This document shows positions 17,009 to 25,738 of a stretch of DNA of 64,000 nt, one piece after another. Made by a program: the position numbers and the translations under genes. The stretch is from a filamentous cyanobacterium ESFC-1 (GTDB taxonomy: Bacteria; Cyanobacteriota; Cyanobacteriia; Cyanobacteriales; Spirulinaceae): contig KB904821.1 of assembly GCA_000380225.1 (NCBI GenBank), forward strand, positions 939,252 through 1,003,251. The letters are read 5' to 3'. Below the pieces are notes generated by a model that did not search any database, was not told where the DNA came from, and saw only the letters and a list, made by a program, of their open reading frames with translations. Within the stretch, counting starts at the first letter, position 1. Each line of letters begins with the position of its first letter.

Positions 17009-17524
17009 TTAAGCTTCAGTTGGGGCGGTGTAGCCTTGGATGTTTTCGGGGTCAAACTGACGTAAAATGCGCGTTGCTTGCTCGACCATTTTTTCTGTAC
17101 CTTGAGCAACAATCAGATATTTACCAGCGTTGAGGCGGTTGCGATAGGCCAGCGCATCACCACTGCCAATTGTCCAACCGACTGCACCACCGACGAGTAA
17201 CGCCCCTAACGCCCCGGCGACAGCCCCAAAGACACCACCGAGAATATGATTGAAAATGGGGTTAGTCCCGGCGATAATTTGAATCTGGGTGAGGACGTTG
17301 AAAAAATAGCCTGCGGCGAAACCAAAGGGAATTAACCAATAGGATAAACGGCGCGATCGCGTTTCGGCGGCTTCATTGGGTTGAATTAAACCAAAGTCAT
17401 CGGCACTTTGATAACCTTCTCCGAGGATGGATAATTCTTTGATGGGTATGTTGTTGTTAGCTAGAGAAGAATAGGCTTCTTCTGCTTTGAGGCGATCGCT
17501 TATTACTGCAATAAGATAATTCAT
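17009..17524 (-). CDS. Conserved membrane protein with glycine-rich helices
   Basis: A 171-residue protein, not assigned to a named gene. The N-terminal 55 residues (NYLIAVISDRLKAEEAYSSL, then IPIKELSILGEGYQ) resemble the small alpha/beta domain found in general-stress-protein-17M-like proteins. Two hydrophobic segments follow, about residues 64-84 and 94-122, the second Gly/Ala-rich (GGVFGAVAGALGALLVGGAVGW). The C-terminus (KYLIVAQGTEKMVEQATRIL) again looks like a small alpha/beta unit. A role in stress at a membrane is plausible but unproven. The start is followed upstream by an ACTGATTACTGA-type repeat tract. Confidence 0.75.
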   Translation of the reverse strand: MNYLIAVISDRLKAEEAYSSLANNNIPIKELSILGEGYQSADDFGLIQPNEAAETRSRRLSYWLIPFGFAAGYFFNVLTQIQIIAGTNPIFNHILGGVFGAVAGALGALLVGGAVGWTIGSGDALAYRNRLNAGKYLIVAQGTEKMVEQATRILRQFDPENIQGYTAPTEA

Positions 17525-17610
17525 AAATTTAGTTTGATTCGTAAAGTTTTCTATACTTCCACTTTATCGAATCAATCCAGGTTTTACCTCTATCCTGCGT
17601 GGGACAAGGG

Positions 17611-17818
17611 TTTTATCAGTTTTCAGTTATCAGTAATCAGTCATCAGTTTTTTGGGCAGCTTTTTTCAGTCATCGCCTCATCAGTAATCAGTAATCAGTT
17701 TTTTGGGTATTCGGCTTGTAGGGGCGGGGAAACCCCGCCCAACAACCAATCACCAACAACCAACAACCAACAACCAATAACCAACAACCAATAACAAACA
17801 ACCAACAACCAATCACCC
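17611..17818 (+). repeat. Composite intergenic repeat, forward orientation (copy E2)
   Basis: Left arm: ATCAGT-type units at 17611-17707 with GGGCAG pieces. Core: a palindrome beginning GTAGGGGCGGGG at 17718-17740. Right arm: CCAACAA/CCAATAA heptamers at 17741-17812, which run right up to and into the CHAT gene stop codon at 17813-17815. The module order matches 60482-60865 without the GGTGCG hairpin. Confidence 0.85.
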
Positions 17819-19186
17819 AGGACTGCCAATCAACGAAAAACCTGCCCAATAAAACGGATGAGCTAAATTTTCTCTGGCCGCTTGAGCCGCTAAATCTTCA
17901 GGAAGGGGTAAACCGCCGCGAGAGTTTCGCAGTTCATTGGCTTCGATGTAAACTTGTTGGTTGAGCATGGCGATTTGGGCTTGTCGTAGAGCCGCCGCTA
18001 CTGTCGGAGCCGTTTTGAGTTGTTGGTAAAACTCGCTCATCAAGGCCATAGTTCCCGCATCGCTGACCCGCCACAGACTGGCAAGAGCAGACTTGACTCC
18101 GGCTTGAATGGCGAGTCCAGCAAAGCCTAATTCTGCCTCGCGATCGCCAATGGCAGTTTCACAAGCACTTAATACCAACAAGTCTACCGGAGGACGGTCT
18201 AAGCCCAAATCGGGGAGGAGATCGAAGCTTAAACGTTCGTTATGAAACTGAATATAAGAGTTCTGGGGTGTACCGGGATTAAATGCCGCATGAGTCGCTA
18301 AGTGAACAATCTCGAAGGAGTGTTTTTGGCGTTGTAGTACCAGATTTTCCAAGGTGAAGTCTTGATTGAGTAGTGTTTCTCCGGGCCACAAACGGGGCGT
18401 AATGGCGGCTAACTCGACTTCGACGGCTGGCAAATTATCCAATTCTTCAAACTCCGATGCACCCATCGCTAAGATGCTGGCTTGATTTAAAGAAGTGTCT
18501 TCAAAAGCGGTAAGATTAAACGCGGGAATCCGAGAAATACTGTATTTTTCGATTAAAAATTGTTCGCCATCATGCAATGCGGCAAAGGGAAGCGATCGCA
18601 ACCCCGGCCCAGTACATAATATTAAACTATCAATATTTTCGGATTTTAAAACTGATTCGATCGGTTGAATAATCCAAGTATAAAGCTGTTGTGACGGACG
18701 CAAATAAGAGTTTGTAATTCGTCGCACAGGTAGAATTAAGCGGTTGCGAAAATCATTTAATGTGCGAGTTAATTCGGCTTGAGAAACTTCTTTATTAAAC
18801 CAATTACGAGGGGCTTGTCCCGGCGTAATCAACATAATGCACAACTGATCTTCTAGGGGAACAAGCCACACCGCCGCCGCTTTTTCTTGGGTTTGTTGAT
18901 AGCGAGTTTCGAGGAGTTGGGCAATTTCTGAGGCTTGACGCTGATAGTTGGGAAAGTCTGTTTCAAAATAGTTTTCAAATAAAGTCTCCCAATCTCCTTC
19001 TACTTCTGCGATCGCGCCGCCAATGTTCCCCGCTTCGAGCATCTGATTGAGTTCGTCATTGGCCGTCTGCGATTTTGCCGGGGTTGGAGAAAGCGCGATC
19101 GCTCCCAATACCAAACAAAACAAGATTGCGAGATAACCCCATCGCTGCCGTTTTTGACACACCCCAGTTCTGTTCAGTCTTTTCAT
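17813..19186 (-). CDS. CHAT domain (caspase-like) protein, exported
   Basis: A 457-residue protein with a signal peptide (hydrophobic GYLAILFCLVLGAIAL, then about AKSQTA) and a C-terminal CHAT domain of the clan CD cysteine peptidase fold. The dyad is visible as His in VHLATHAAFN and Cys in VLSACETAIGD. Other CHAT marks are LGFAGLAIQAGVKSALASLW and the final GFSLIGSPG. Most cyanobacterial CHAT proteins have TPR repeats in front; here there is only a helical region of about 100 residues. The target is unknown. Heptamer tracts flank both ends, CCAATAA-type before the start and GGTTGTTGG-type after the stop on the coding strand. Confidence 0.88.
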   Translation of the reverse strand: MKRLNRTGVCQKRQRWGYLAILFCLVLGAIALSPTPAKSQTANDELNQMLEAGNIGGAIAEVEGDWETLFENYFETDFPNYQRQASEIAQLLETRYQQTQEKAAAVWLVPLEDQLCIMLITPGQAPRNWFNKEVSQAELTRTLNDFRNRLILPVRRITNSYLRPSQQLYTWIIQPIESVLKSENIDSLILCTGPGLRSLPFAALHDGEQFLIEKYSISRIPAFNLTAFEDTSLNQASILAMGASEFEELDNLPAVEVELAAITPRLWPGETLLNQDFTLENLVLQRQKHSFEIVHLATHAAFNPGTPQNSYIQFHNERLSFDLLPDLGLDRPPVDLLVLSACETAIGDREAELGFAGLAIQAGVKSALASLWRVSDAGTMALMSEFYQQLKTAPTVAAALRQAQIAMLNQQVYIEANELRNSRGGLPLPEDLAAQAARENLAHPFYWAGFSLIGSPG

Positions 19187-19195
19187 GGGTTTTTA

Positions 19196-19304
19196 GTTAT
19201 TGGTTATTGGTAATTAATTATTGGTTATTAATCCTTAATTAATTAATCTTAATTATAATTCATTGTAAATTGTAAATTGTAAATTATACATTGTAAATTC
19301 TAAA
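19196..19304. repeat. TTGGTTA heptamers and TTGTAAA heptamers between CHAT gene and glk
   Basis: TTATTGGTTATTGG-type units lie at 19196-19229, nine bases upstream of the CHAT start. AT-rich TTGTAAA units lie at 19262-19300, ending at the glk stop. Both have a 7-base period. This is a reduced version of the two-armed arrangement seen in the composite repeats. Confidence 0.75.
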
Positions 19305-20333
19305 TTATCTTGCTGCACAAATCGCCGCCCCAATTAAACCCACTTGAGAATTTAAAATAATCCGAATTGGAATTTGTTTTAGCACTCCACTCAAGCGTCC
19401 TTTATCGAGAAACGCATTGATAAAGCGGTCGGTTTTAAGTAGAGGTAAAATTTTAGGGGCAATGCCACCTGCAACATATAAACCGCCATAGGGAAGCAAT
19501 TTCAGCGCGAGATTGCCTGCTTCTGACCCATAAGCATCAACAAATAAATCTAGGGTTTCACAACTGAGGCGATCGCGCTTTTCTAACGCCGCTTGTGCAA
19601 TAATCGCCGCCGGGTCAATCTCTGGGTCTTTTCCTTGTTCCCAAGCCCAGACTTTCTCGCTGATTGGGGTTGTTTCGGGGGGAAATTCCTCGTCTCGTAA
19701 AAATTGATAAATGGCAGCAATGCCTTGACCAGAAACCACGCGCTCAACGGAAACGTTGTGAGTCTCATATTTGCGTCGAATGTATTGCAGCAAACGAAAC
19801 TCGCGATCGCTCCGGGGGGAAAAACTGGCGTGACCTCCTTCTGAGGGGAAAACGCGATAACTCTCGCCTTCTGGAGCCAGGAAGCCTTGGCCAAGTCCGG
19901 TTCCGGCTCCGATGACGGCAATGGGCGATCGCGCCTGTGCGGGGACATCTTGGCGGATATAGACATCTTGAGCGTTTAGCCCTAGCACTCCATAACCCAC
20001 AGCGACAAAATCGTTAATTAAGCGCACAGAAGTTAGATTTAATTCTGTTTCCAAGCGACGGGCATCTAATACCCAGTTAAGATTGGTCAAAATGCAAGTA
20101 TCTTTGACCACGGGGCCCGCGATCGCGAAACAAGCTTTTTGAGGAATGAAGCTTTCCCCGGAACTTTTTTCCGCCATTGTCAGAAATTTCTGCACAATCG
20201 GCACTAAGTCGGGAAAATGGGCGCTGATATAGCGTTCTTCGGCAATAACCTCACCAAGCTTGCCATTGCTTTCTTTGACTAAGCGCAAGATGGTTTTAGT
20301 GCCGCCGATGTCTCCCACCAAGAGTAATGTCAT
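19305..20333 (-). CDS. glk: Glucokinase (ROK-independent, GlcK/Glk family)
   Basis: Phosphorylates glucose to glucose 6-phosphate with ATP in the cytoplasm. Family marks in the 342 residues are LVGDIGGTKTILRLV (phosphate loop) at the start, CFAIAGPVV, LTNLNWVLD, INDFVAVGYG and VIGAGTGLGQGFL, with GGIAPKIL near the C-terminus. The length is normal. It stands 59 bases downstream of a phosphoribosyltransferase gene on the same strand, so a two-gene operon is possible. Confidence 0.94.
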   Translation of the reverse strand: MTLLLVGDIGGTKTILRLVKESNGKLGEVIAEERYISAHFPDLVPIVQKFLTMAEKSSGESFIPQKACFAIAGPVVKDTCILTNLNWVLDARRLETELNLTSVRLINDFVAVGYGVLGLNAQDVYIRQDVPAQARSPIAVIGAGTGLGQGFLAPEGESYRVFPSEGGHASFSPRSDREFRLLQYIRRKYETHNVSVERVVSGQGIAAIYQFLRDEEFPPETTPISEKVWAWEQGKDPEIDPAAIIAQAALEKRDRLSCETLDLFVDAYGSEAGNLALKLLPYGGLYVAGGIAPKILPLLKTDRFINAFLDKGRLSGVLKQIPIRIILNSQVGLIGAAICAAR

Positions 20334-20392
20334 TGTTGTTTTGCCTTGTGAATCCTACAATTTTTGAGAGCGTTTGGGCAATCAAAGCCGAG

Positions 20393-21049
20393 TTAACCTG
20401 TGGTTGTGGGTTGGCGATCGCGAGCTGATTGTAGCGTTTGTTGTACTTGTGCGTCGTTGACTTGGGTGAAATTTTCATACCAAAACCCTACCGCATAAAA
20501 ATCTTCGGGGGTTTGCAAGCACACGGTTTCATCTACAGCTAGGGCTGCGCGATCGCATACAGGGGGTGCAGCCACAGGAACCGCCGCGACAATACGTTTA
20601 GGCTGGTGGCGACGGACGCTCAAAGCCGCGACGCGCAGAGTAGCCCCAGTCGCTAAACCATCGTCTACGAGAATGATAATGCGATCGCGTAAATCGAGGG
20701 GCGGCCAATTTTGACGATATAGCTTTTCTCGTCTTTCTAATTCTTGTTGTTCTTTTTGACGAACTTGCTCAATTTCGGCTTCGCTGATGTGGTGGGACTT
20801 GACAATTTCTTGATTAAGCCAGCAAGCATCCTGGGCGATTGCCCCCATCGCCAACTCCTTATGCTTCGGTACGCCGAGTTTTCGCACCACCAACAAATCC
20901 AGAGGTGCATCAATCCCGCTTGCGACTTCACAGGCTACCGGAACCCCCCCACGGGCTAAACCCAACACTCTCACATTGTCCTGATTGTTATAAGTAGACA
21001 GGGCTTGAGCGAGGTGCTGACCTGCATCGGTGCGGTCTTGATAAATCAT
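20393..21049 (-). CDS. Phosphoribosyltransferase family protein
   Basis: A 218-residue type I phosphoribosyltransferase fold protein. The PRPP-binding motif is IILVDDGLATGATLRVAAL, with the hood region LARGGVPVACEVA and VVRKLGVPKHKELAMGAIA. It resembles the stand-alone phosphoribosyltransferases often annotated as hypothetical. The base substrate cannot be read from the sequence. The reading frame overlaps no neighbour, and a 14-copy TTGGTTA array lies about 120 bases upstream of its start. Confidence 0.88.
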   Translation of the reverse strand: MIYQDRTDAGQHLAQALSTYNNQDNVRVLGLARGGVPVACEVASGIDAPLDLLVVRKLGVPKHKELAMGAIAQDACWLNQEIVKSHHISEAEIEQVRQKEQQELERREKLYRQNWPPLDLRDRIIILVDDGLATGATLRVAALSVRRHQPKRIVAAVPVAAPPVCDRAALAVDETVCLQTPEDFYAVGFWYENFTQVNDAQVQQTLQSARDRQPTTTG

Positions 21050-21153
21050 TACGTCTTACCTAAAAATTATTGCAGCCGAAGGATTTTTCCTCCCCGCTTT
21101 AATTTATGGCGAATCCCCGGCGCGATCGCCTCACTAAGAAGGCAGATTTTTTA

Positions 21154-21404
21154 TCATTGGTTGTTTGTTGTTGGTTATTGGTTATTGGTTATTGGTTATT
21201 GGTTATTGGTTATTGGTTATTGGTTATTGGTTATTGGTTATTGGTTATTGGTTATTGGTTATTGGTTATTGGGCGGGGAAAAGATCGCCCCTACAAGCCT
21301 ACTGCCGATTGCCGATTGCCCAAAATCTTCCCCCTCTCCCCACTGCCCAAGACCTACTGCCCACTGCCCACTGCCTCAACAACTGATGACTGATAACTGA
21401 AAAG
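21154..21404 (-). repeat. Composite intergenic repeat, reverse orientation, with a perfect 7-base array (copy E3)
   Basis: Fourteen uninterrupted, identical copies of TTGGTTA occupy 21171-21268. The core beginning GGGCGGGG and ending CCCCTAC lies at 21271-21294. CCGATTGCC and CCCACTGCC units run from about 21300 to 21375, and ACTGATGACTGATAACTGA lies near 21381-21399. The order is the same as in E1 and E4. The gap lies between divergent genes (21049 minus, 21491 plus). Confidence 0.92.
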
Positions 21405-21490
21405 CCCAGTGGCAAAAATTTTAGATTTTGTTTAGATTTGTGTTTAGATTTATTAACGAAGACTATTTTTTAGAAATATCTAGATAACCT

Positions 21491-21709
21491 ATGCACCACT
21501 ATCAACACTGCTACGTCGCTGTCGGGGATACCTATCCCGTCGAAGTCTTTTTGAGCAAGAGTGCAGCAATGGCGTTTGTTGAAGACTGGAACAGTCGCAA
21601 CCCCAATCGACCGATTCGTTGTTATCGCTGTCCTTTGAACAAACATTTGAACAAACAAACGATCGACAGCGAAAAGCCTGAAACTAGCAATACTCTGGTT
21701 TATTCCTAA
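21491..21709 (+). CDS. Small hypothetical protein, 72 residues
   Basis: Not recognised. The N-terminal 50 residues have regular codon use and read HHYQHCYVAVGDTYPVEVFL and AAMAFVEDWNSRN, with a Cys-Tyr-Arg-Cys pair (RCYRCPLNKH) near residue 46 and a polar tail. No signal peptide or membrane segment is seen. The composition and the isolated position between a repeat block and a plus-strand gene make it a plausible small gene, perhaps a metal-binding or regulatory protein, but the function is open. Confidence 0.55.
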   Translation: MHHYQHCYVAVGDTYPVEVFLSKSAAMAFVEDWNSRNPNRPIRCYRCPLNKHLNKQTIDSEKPETSNTLVYS

Positions 21710-21846
21710 GCTCACTCTCAGAGCGGTCAACGAAGGACGGTAAACCCAACCTCAAGTCTTTTTTGATCGTCCCGGTGTTGTGCCATCATAAAAAAGTTAA
21801 GCGACCTAAAATAGATGGCATTCGCTCACAACCCATCGAAGCTAGA

Positions 21847-22176
21847 ATGAATAGTAATAATAACGATTGGATTCAACAGCTATTAGTGGTTGGCATTGGT
21901 ACAACCTCTTTAGTTGCTGAAAAAATAAGAGAAGCCAGCGATCGCCTGGTGCGAGAAGGTAAAATTGAACCCGACCAAGCCCGTATGATGGTAGATGATC
22001 TAATGGCGCGGCTGAAGTCCGAACAAGGCAACTTTGAAGAAAATATGGAACGCCAGATGCGTAATATTTTGGGCGACTTAGGCGTTCCCCGTCAATCAGA
22101 AATGGACGAGTTGCGCGGACGGATAGACCGCTTAGAACGCCAAGTGCGGGATTTAGAAAATAAACTCTGGCGTTAA
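21847..22176 (+). CDS. Phasin/PhaF-like coiled-coil protein
   Basis: A 109-residue helical protein resembling the phasin-like family associated with polyhydroxyalkanoate granules, though many cyanobacterial members have no proven role. The segment WIQQLLVVGIGTTSLVAEKI is followed by KIEPDQARMMVDDLMARLKSEQG and a C-terminal coiled coil with LRGRIDRLERQVRDLENKLW. The start at 21847 is preferred to an upstream TTG because the preceding codons look non-coding. FKBP follows after 30 bases on the same strand. Confidence 0.75.
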   Translation: MNSNNNDWIQQLLVVGIGTTSLVAEKIREASDRLVREGKIEPDQARMMVDDLMARLKSEQGNFEENMERQMRNILGDLGVPRQSEMDELRGRIDRLERQVRDLENKLWR

Positions 22177-22206
22177 CTCAAGCAGCCAGTTAAGAGGGAT
22201 TTATTG

Positions 22207-22755
22207 ATGCGAGAAATTTTTATTAGTTTTGGTGTTGTTGCTGTTTGTGGTTTGATTTTAGTGGTGGGTTTGTTGTTTGGGACGGGTCGCCAAAGTAATG
22301 AGGCGATCGCGGCTAACCCCACTCAGCCCCAAACGACACAATCACCGAAACTCGGTCAACCCCAAGCGACAATGCAAGTCGCAAGTGCTAACTCAACAGA
22401 AAATAATATGGAAGATGTCGTAACCACAGACTCAGGGCTGCAATACGTTGATATCGTCGAAGGAAGCGGTGCCACCCCGAACAAAGGGGATACCGTTGTC
22501 GTGCATTATACGGGTACGCTCGAAAATGGGAATAAGTTTGATAGTTCTCGCGATCGCGGCCAGCCTTTTTCCTTTAAAGTGGGAGTCGGTCAAGTGATCA
22601 AAGGCTGGGATGAAGGAGTCGGATCGATGAAAGTTGGCGGTCGTCGCAAACTGATTGTCCCCTCCGATCTCGGTTATGGTGCGAGGGGTGCAGGTGGTGT
22701 CATTCCCCCCAATGCGACTTTAATTTTTGATGTGGAATTGCTACGAATTGCTTAA
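22207..22755 (+). CDS. FKBP-type peptidyl-prolyl cis-trans isomerase, membrane-anchored
   Basis: A 182-residue protein with a single N-terminal hydrophobic helix ([20 protein letters not shown]) that serves as an anchor or signal, a Gln/Thr/Pro-rich linker, and an FKBP domain from about residue 76. Domain marks are [39 protein letters not shown] and [14 protein letters not shown]. It would catalyse prolyl isomerisation outside the cytoplasmic membrane or in the thylakoid lumen. An ATG at 22207 is preferred to the TTG at 22204; GAGGGA lies upstream. Confidence 0.92.
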   Translation: MREIFISFGVVAVCGLILVVGLLFGTGRQSNEAIAANPTQPQTTQSPKLGQPQATMQVASANSTENNMEDVVTTDSGLQYVDIVEGSGATPNKGDTVVVHYTGTLENGNKFDSSRDRGQPFSFKVGVGQVIKGWDEGVGSMKVGGRRKLIVPSDLGYGARGAGGVIPPNATLIFDVELLRIA

Positions 22756-23057
22756 ATTGAGGCAGTAGAATGATTCGTAGATTTTAACGAATTGGGGGGA
22801 CTAGCCCCCCATAACTTTGCAGACAGACAAGCTAATTTCAAACCACAGACCCTCTTTTCTTAACCCGAACTAAGGTTAACGTCAGCTCATCCCCATCTAT
22901 TTAGGGATGGGAATGGAAGGGTCTTTTGTCATTCGTGCTTACTAATCACAAAGGACTAATGACTAACGACTAATGACAAAGCGACGGGCAACTTGGCCTC
23001 CCAACCCTTCAATGAGTAAGCAACCAGTCGCTTTCGGTGAAGCCGAGATTTTGAGTA
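22756..23057. other. Gap between FKBP and dnaB with hairpins and heptamers
   Basis: The palindrome TGGGGGGACTAGCCCCCCA at 22793-22811 is a strong hairpin without a T-run. CCCATCTATTTAGGGATGGG near 22890-22910 is a second. At about 22920-22980 a GTCTTTTGTCATTCG tract faces a CAAAGGACTAATGAC tract. The two genes converge here, so the hairpins may serve as terminators for one or both. Confidence 0.55.
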
Positions 23058-24386
23058 TTAATAATCGTGTTGTCGCACCATATTTCTAAACTTGGTAAAT
23101 TCGGGTTTAAAGTTAAGCTTGACAATGCCAGTCGGGCCGTTGCGGTGTTTGGTAATAATCACCTCAGCCACATCGCGATCGGGGGAATCCGGGTTGTAGT
23201 AAGCATCCCGATACAGCATGATAATTAAATCCGCATCCTGCTCAATAGATCCGCTTTCTCTCAAATCTGACATCATGGGGCGCTTGTTGTTGCGGGCTTC
23301 TACGCCGCGACTGAGTTGAGATAGGGCGATCACGGGGGCGTTAATTTCTCGGGCCATCCCTTTGAGCGATCGCGTAATTTTAGCCAACTCCTGCACCCGA
23401 TTATCGCCGCCCCCTTCCATTAATTGCAGATAATCGAGCAAGACCAAGCCCAAACGCCCCCCTTGCTCGGCTTGTAGTCGTCGCACGTGCGATCGCATCT
23501 GCATAACCGTCAAAGTAGAACTATCATCGATAAAAATGGGCAACTCCGAAAGCGTCCCCATGGCAATACTAAGCGGTTCTAAGTCATTTTGCGCCAATTT
23601 CCCCGATCGCAAGCGATTACTGTCTATTTCGGCTTCGCTGGCGAGTAATCGCTGGGCTAACTGCTCTTTTGACATTTCTAAACTAAAAATCGCCACCGGG
23701 AGGTCGTGAATCCGGGCAATATTTAGGGCAATTCCCAAACCCAACGCTGTTTTCCCCATCGATGGACGACCCGCCAAAATCACCAAATCCGAGCGTTGAA
23801 AGCCACTGGTCATAGCATCAAGGTCATAAAAATCGCAATTCAACCCTGGTAAAACCGCGTTTTGCTGCAAGTTATCGATTTCTTCAAATGTTTGTACCAA
23901 GGTTTCTGATATGGGGATTAAACCTTCTTGGGGGCGTTTTTGCGTCAAACTAAAGACTTTTTGTTCGGCTTTGTCGAGTACCATTTCTAATTCCGTGGCG
24001 GTATCGAAGCCCAAATCGACGATATCATGTCCGGCGGCGATCAGTTGACGGCGCATATATTTGTCCATCACCAACGCCGCGTAACGGTCGATATTGACGG
24101 CGGTAACGGTGCGGTCGATCAGTTGCGCGAGTTTGCTGGTTCCCCCAACTTTATCCAGGCGATCGCGATCGGACAGCCAACTGGTGACGGTCATTAAATC
24201 CGTGGGTTTGCCGTGACGGTGCAAATCCAACGCTGCCTCGAAGATTTCGTGATGATCCTTGAGATAAAACGCCTCTGGGGTCAAGATATCTGCCACCCGA
24301 CCCATTGCTTCGGGATCGAGTAAAATTCCTCCCAAAATCGATTCTTCGGCTTCTACATTTTGTGGCGGTAGGGCGCGATCGTTCAT
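23058..24386 (-). CDS. dnaB: Replicative DNA helicase DnaB
   Basis: The hexameric 5'-3' helicase of the replication fork; 442 residues, normal length, no intein. The N-terminal primase-interaction domain begins LPPQNVEAEESILGGILLD. The RecA-like domain has Walker A GRPSMGKTALGLGIA and LGLVLLDYLQLMEGG as Walker B, with SLEMSKEQLAQRLLASE and KGMAREINAPVIALSQLSRGVE. No ribosome site is visible: a CCAACAA heptamer tract ends five bases before the ATG. rplI lies upstream on the same strand, a synteny common in bacteria. Confidence 0.97.
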   Translation of the reverse strand: MNDRALPPQNVEAEESILGGILLDPEAMGRVADILTPEAFYLKDHHEIFEAALDLHRHGKPTDLMTVTSWLSDRDRLDKVGGTSKLAQLIDRTVTAVNIDRYAALVMDKYMRRQLIAAGHDIVDLGFDTATELEMVLDKAEQKVFSLTQKRPQEGLIPISETLVQTFEEIDNLQQNAVLPGLNCDFYDLDAMTSGFQRSDLVILAGRPSMGKTALGLGIALNIARIHDLPVAIFSLEMSKEQLAQRLLASEAEIDSNRLRSGKLAQNDLEPLSIAMGTLSELPIFIDDSSTLTVMQMRSHVRRLQAEQGGRLGLVLLDYLQLMEGGGDNRVQELAKITRSLKGMAREINAPVIALSQLSRGVEARNNKRPMMSDLRESGSIEQDADLIIMLYRDAYYNPDSPDRDVAEVIITKHRNGPTGIVKLNFKPEFTKFRNMVRQHDY

Positions 24387-24390
24387 TATT

Positions 24391-24541
24391 TTGGTTGTTG
24401 GTTGTTGGTTGTTGGTTGTTGGTGTTCGCTCTTATTCCCTCAATTGGGCGGGGAAACCCCGCCCCTACACCCCCACTGCCCACTGCCGATTGCCGATTGC
24501 CCCTTAGAAGCTGATAACTGATTACTGATAACTGACCACTG
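24391..24541 (-). repeat. Composite intergenic repeat, reverse orientation (copy E4)
   Basis: TTGGTTG heptamers at 24391-24423, a core beginning GGGCGGGG at 24446-24468, then CCCACTGCC/CCGATTGCC units at 24473-24502 and ACTGATAACTGATTACTGA at about 24510-24535. The order is the same as E1 and E3. It fills the whole space between dnaB and rplI. Confidence 0.9.
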
Positions 24542-24543
24542 AA

Positions 24544-25017
24544 TTAAACCGCTTCGCCTTTAGCCGGGGCGACTTCAAACTCAATCTCGGCGGTAACTTC
24601 CGGGTGCAGTTTGATTTCGGCTTTGTACATCCCCAAAGTGCTGATATCGGGGACAGTAATGCCGCGACGGTCTACTTCTTGTCCGGCTTGCTCTTGGATG
24701 ACTTCGGCCACATCTTGGGCGGTAACACTACCGAAGATGGCGTTATTTTCACCCACGGTTTTGCGAATAATCAAGCGGCCTACGGTAGCGAGGGCGACTT
24801 TCTTGGCTTCGGCTTGTTGTTTGATTTCGAGCAGTTTTTGACGCTCTTGTTCCCGGCGCATTTCCACTTGTTTGATAATGCCGGGAGTGGCGTTGACGGC
24901 TAATCCTTGGGGGACGAGGTAGTTGCGAGCGTAACCGGGGGCTACATCGACGAGATCGCCAGAGCGACCGAGTTTACTGACATCTTTATTTAATACGACT
25001 TGTACGCGATTCGCCAT
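24544..25017 (-). CDS. rplI: 50S ribosomal protein L9
   Basis: A 157-residue ribosomal protein; it binds 23S rRNA by its N-terminal domain and bridges by a long helix to the C-terminal domain. Marks: [21 protein letters not shown], the signature [13 protein letters not shown], the linker helix with [16 protein letters not shown], and [14 protein letters not shown]. The length is typical for cyanobacteria. It has its own translation start and lies upstream of dnaB, separated by a repeat block. Confidence 0.96.
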   Translation of the reverse strand: MANRVQVVLNKDVSKLGRSGDLVDVAPGYARNYLVPQGLAVNATPGIIKQVEMRREQERQKLLEIKQQAEAKKVALATVGRLIIRKTVGENNAIFGSVTAQDVAEVIQEQAGQEVDRRGITVPDISTLGMYKAEIKLHPEVTAEIEFEVAPAKGEAV

Positions 25018-25150
25018 TTTGGTTGAGTTAATTTATGTGCAAAACATTTTATTTTAAAATGTTGTGGGGCGGTGGGTCAAGGTTTCCCGGTTCAATCTAA
25101 TTTTGAGCTTGGGCGTGAAAGTTCGTTTTTTGTTGAGACTCCGGGTTAGG

Positions 25151-25738
25151 CTACTGATTTTGAGAGGTTGGTGATTGTGTGAGTTGCCAGGCGATCGCGT
25201 TGAGGACGAGTTTGCCGTTTCCGGTGCAGCTTTCTTGATATTCTTCTTGGGTGGCGATCGCGAATCCTAAGCGTTCAATGGTTTTGCCGTACTTTTTTTC
25301 TCTCGCGAGGTCTTTTTCTTCGGGGGTTAAGGGGCGAGTGCGATCGAGAACTGCCTCGATAATTGGGGTGTAAGGGGCAGTTTCTTCGGCGGCTTCTTGG
25401 ACTTCAATTTGTAGTTTTGTGAGTTCGATAATTTCCCGCGCTCCTTGCACAACAGGTAATAAACTAGAGTCTTGGTTTAAGTCTTCTGGAGCCTGTAATT
25501 GCGGACTACTGGGGGGAACAAAAAAGATATGATCGAGCGCAATGCCATCGGGAAATTTCTCGGCTGCAATTTCGCCATTTTCCCACATATCATTAATCTG
25601 TTCTAAGGCTTTTTGACGGTTTTTCGGGGTGTCTCCGCCACGACCTTCCACTTCTAGCAAAATTCCTTCTTGAGCCGCCACAGGTTTAGACAGATCGCTG
25701 ACCGCAATAAAGTGAGTAACAGCCTTAGATTTAGCCAT
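25151..25738 (-). CDS. Conserved hypothetical protein, about 195 residues
   Basis: Not recognised. The frame is well formed with GGAG ten bases before the ATG chosen at 25738. The sequence begins AKSKAVTHFIAVSDLSKPVA, and carries an acidic middle (KFPDGIALDHIFFVPPSSP) and a helical C-terminus (LGFAIATQEEYQESCTGNGK). It has no membrane segment, signal peptide or clear catalytic motif. It is probably a cytoplasmic conserved protein; no neighbouring gene suggests a function. Confidence 0.55.
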   Translation of the reverse strand: MAKSKAVTHFIAVSDLSKPVAAQEGILLEVEGRGGDTPKNRQKALEQINDMWENGEIAAEKFPDGIALDHIFFVPPSSPQLQAPEDLNQDSSLLPVVQGAREIIELTKLQIEVQEAAEETAPYTPIIEAVLDRTRPLTPEEKDLAREKKYGKTIERLGFAIATQEEYQESCTGNGKLVLNAIAWQLTQSPTSQNQ

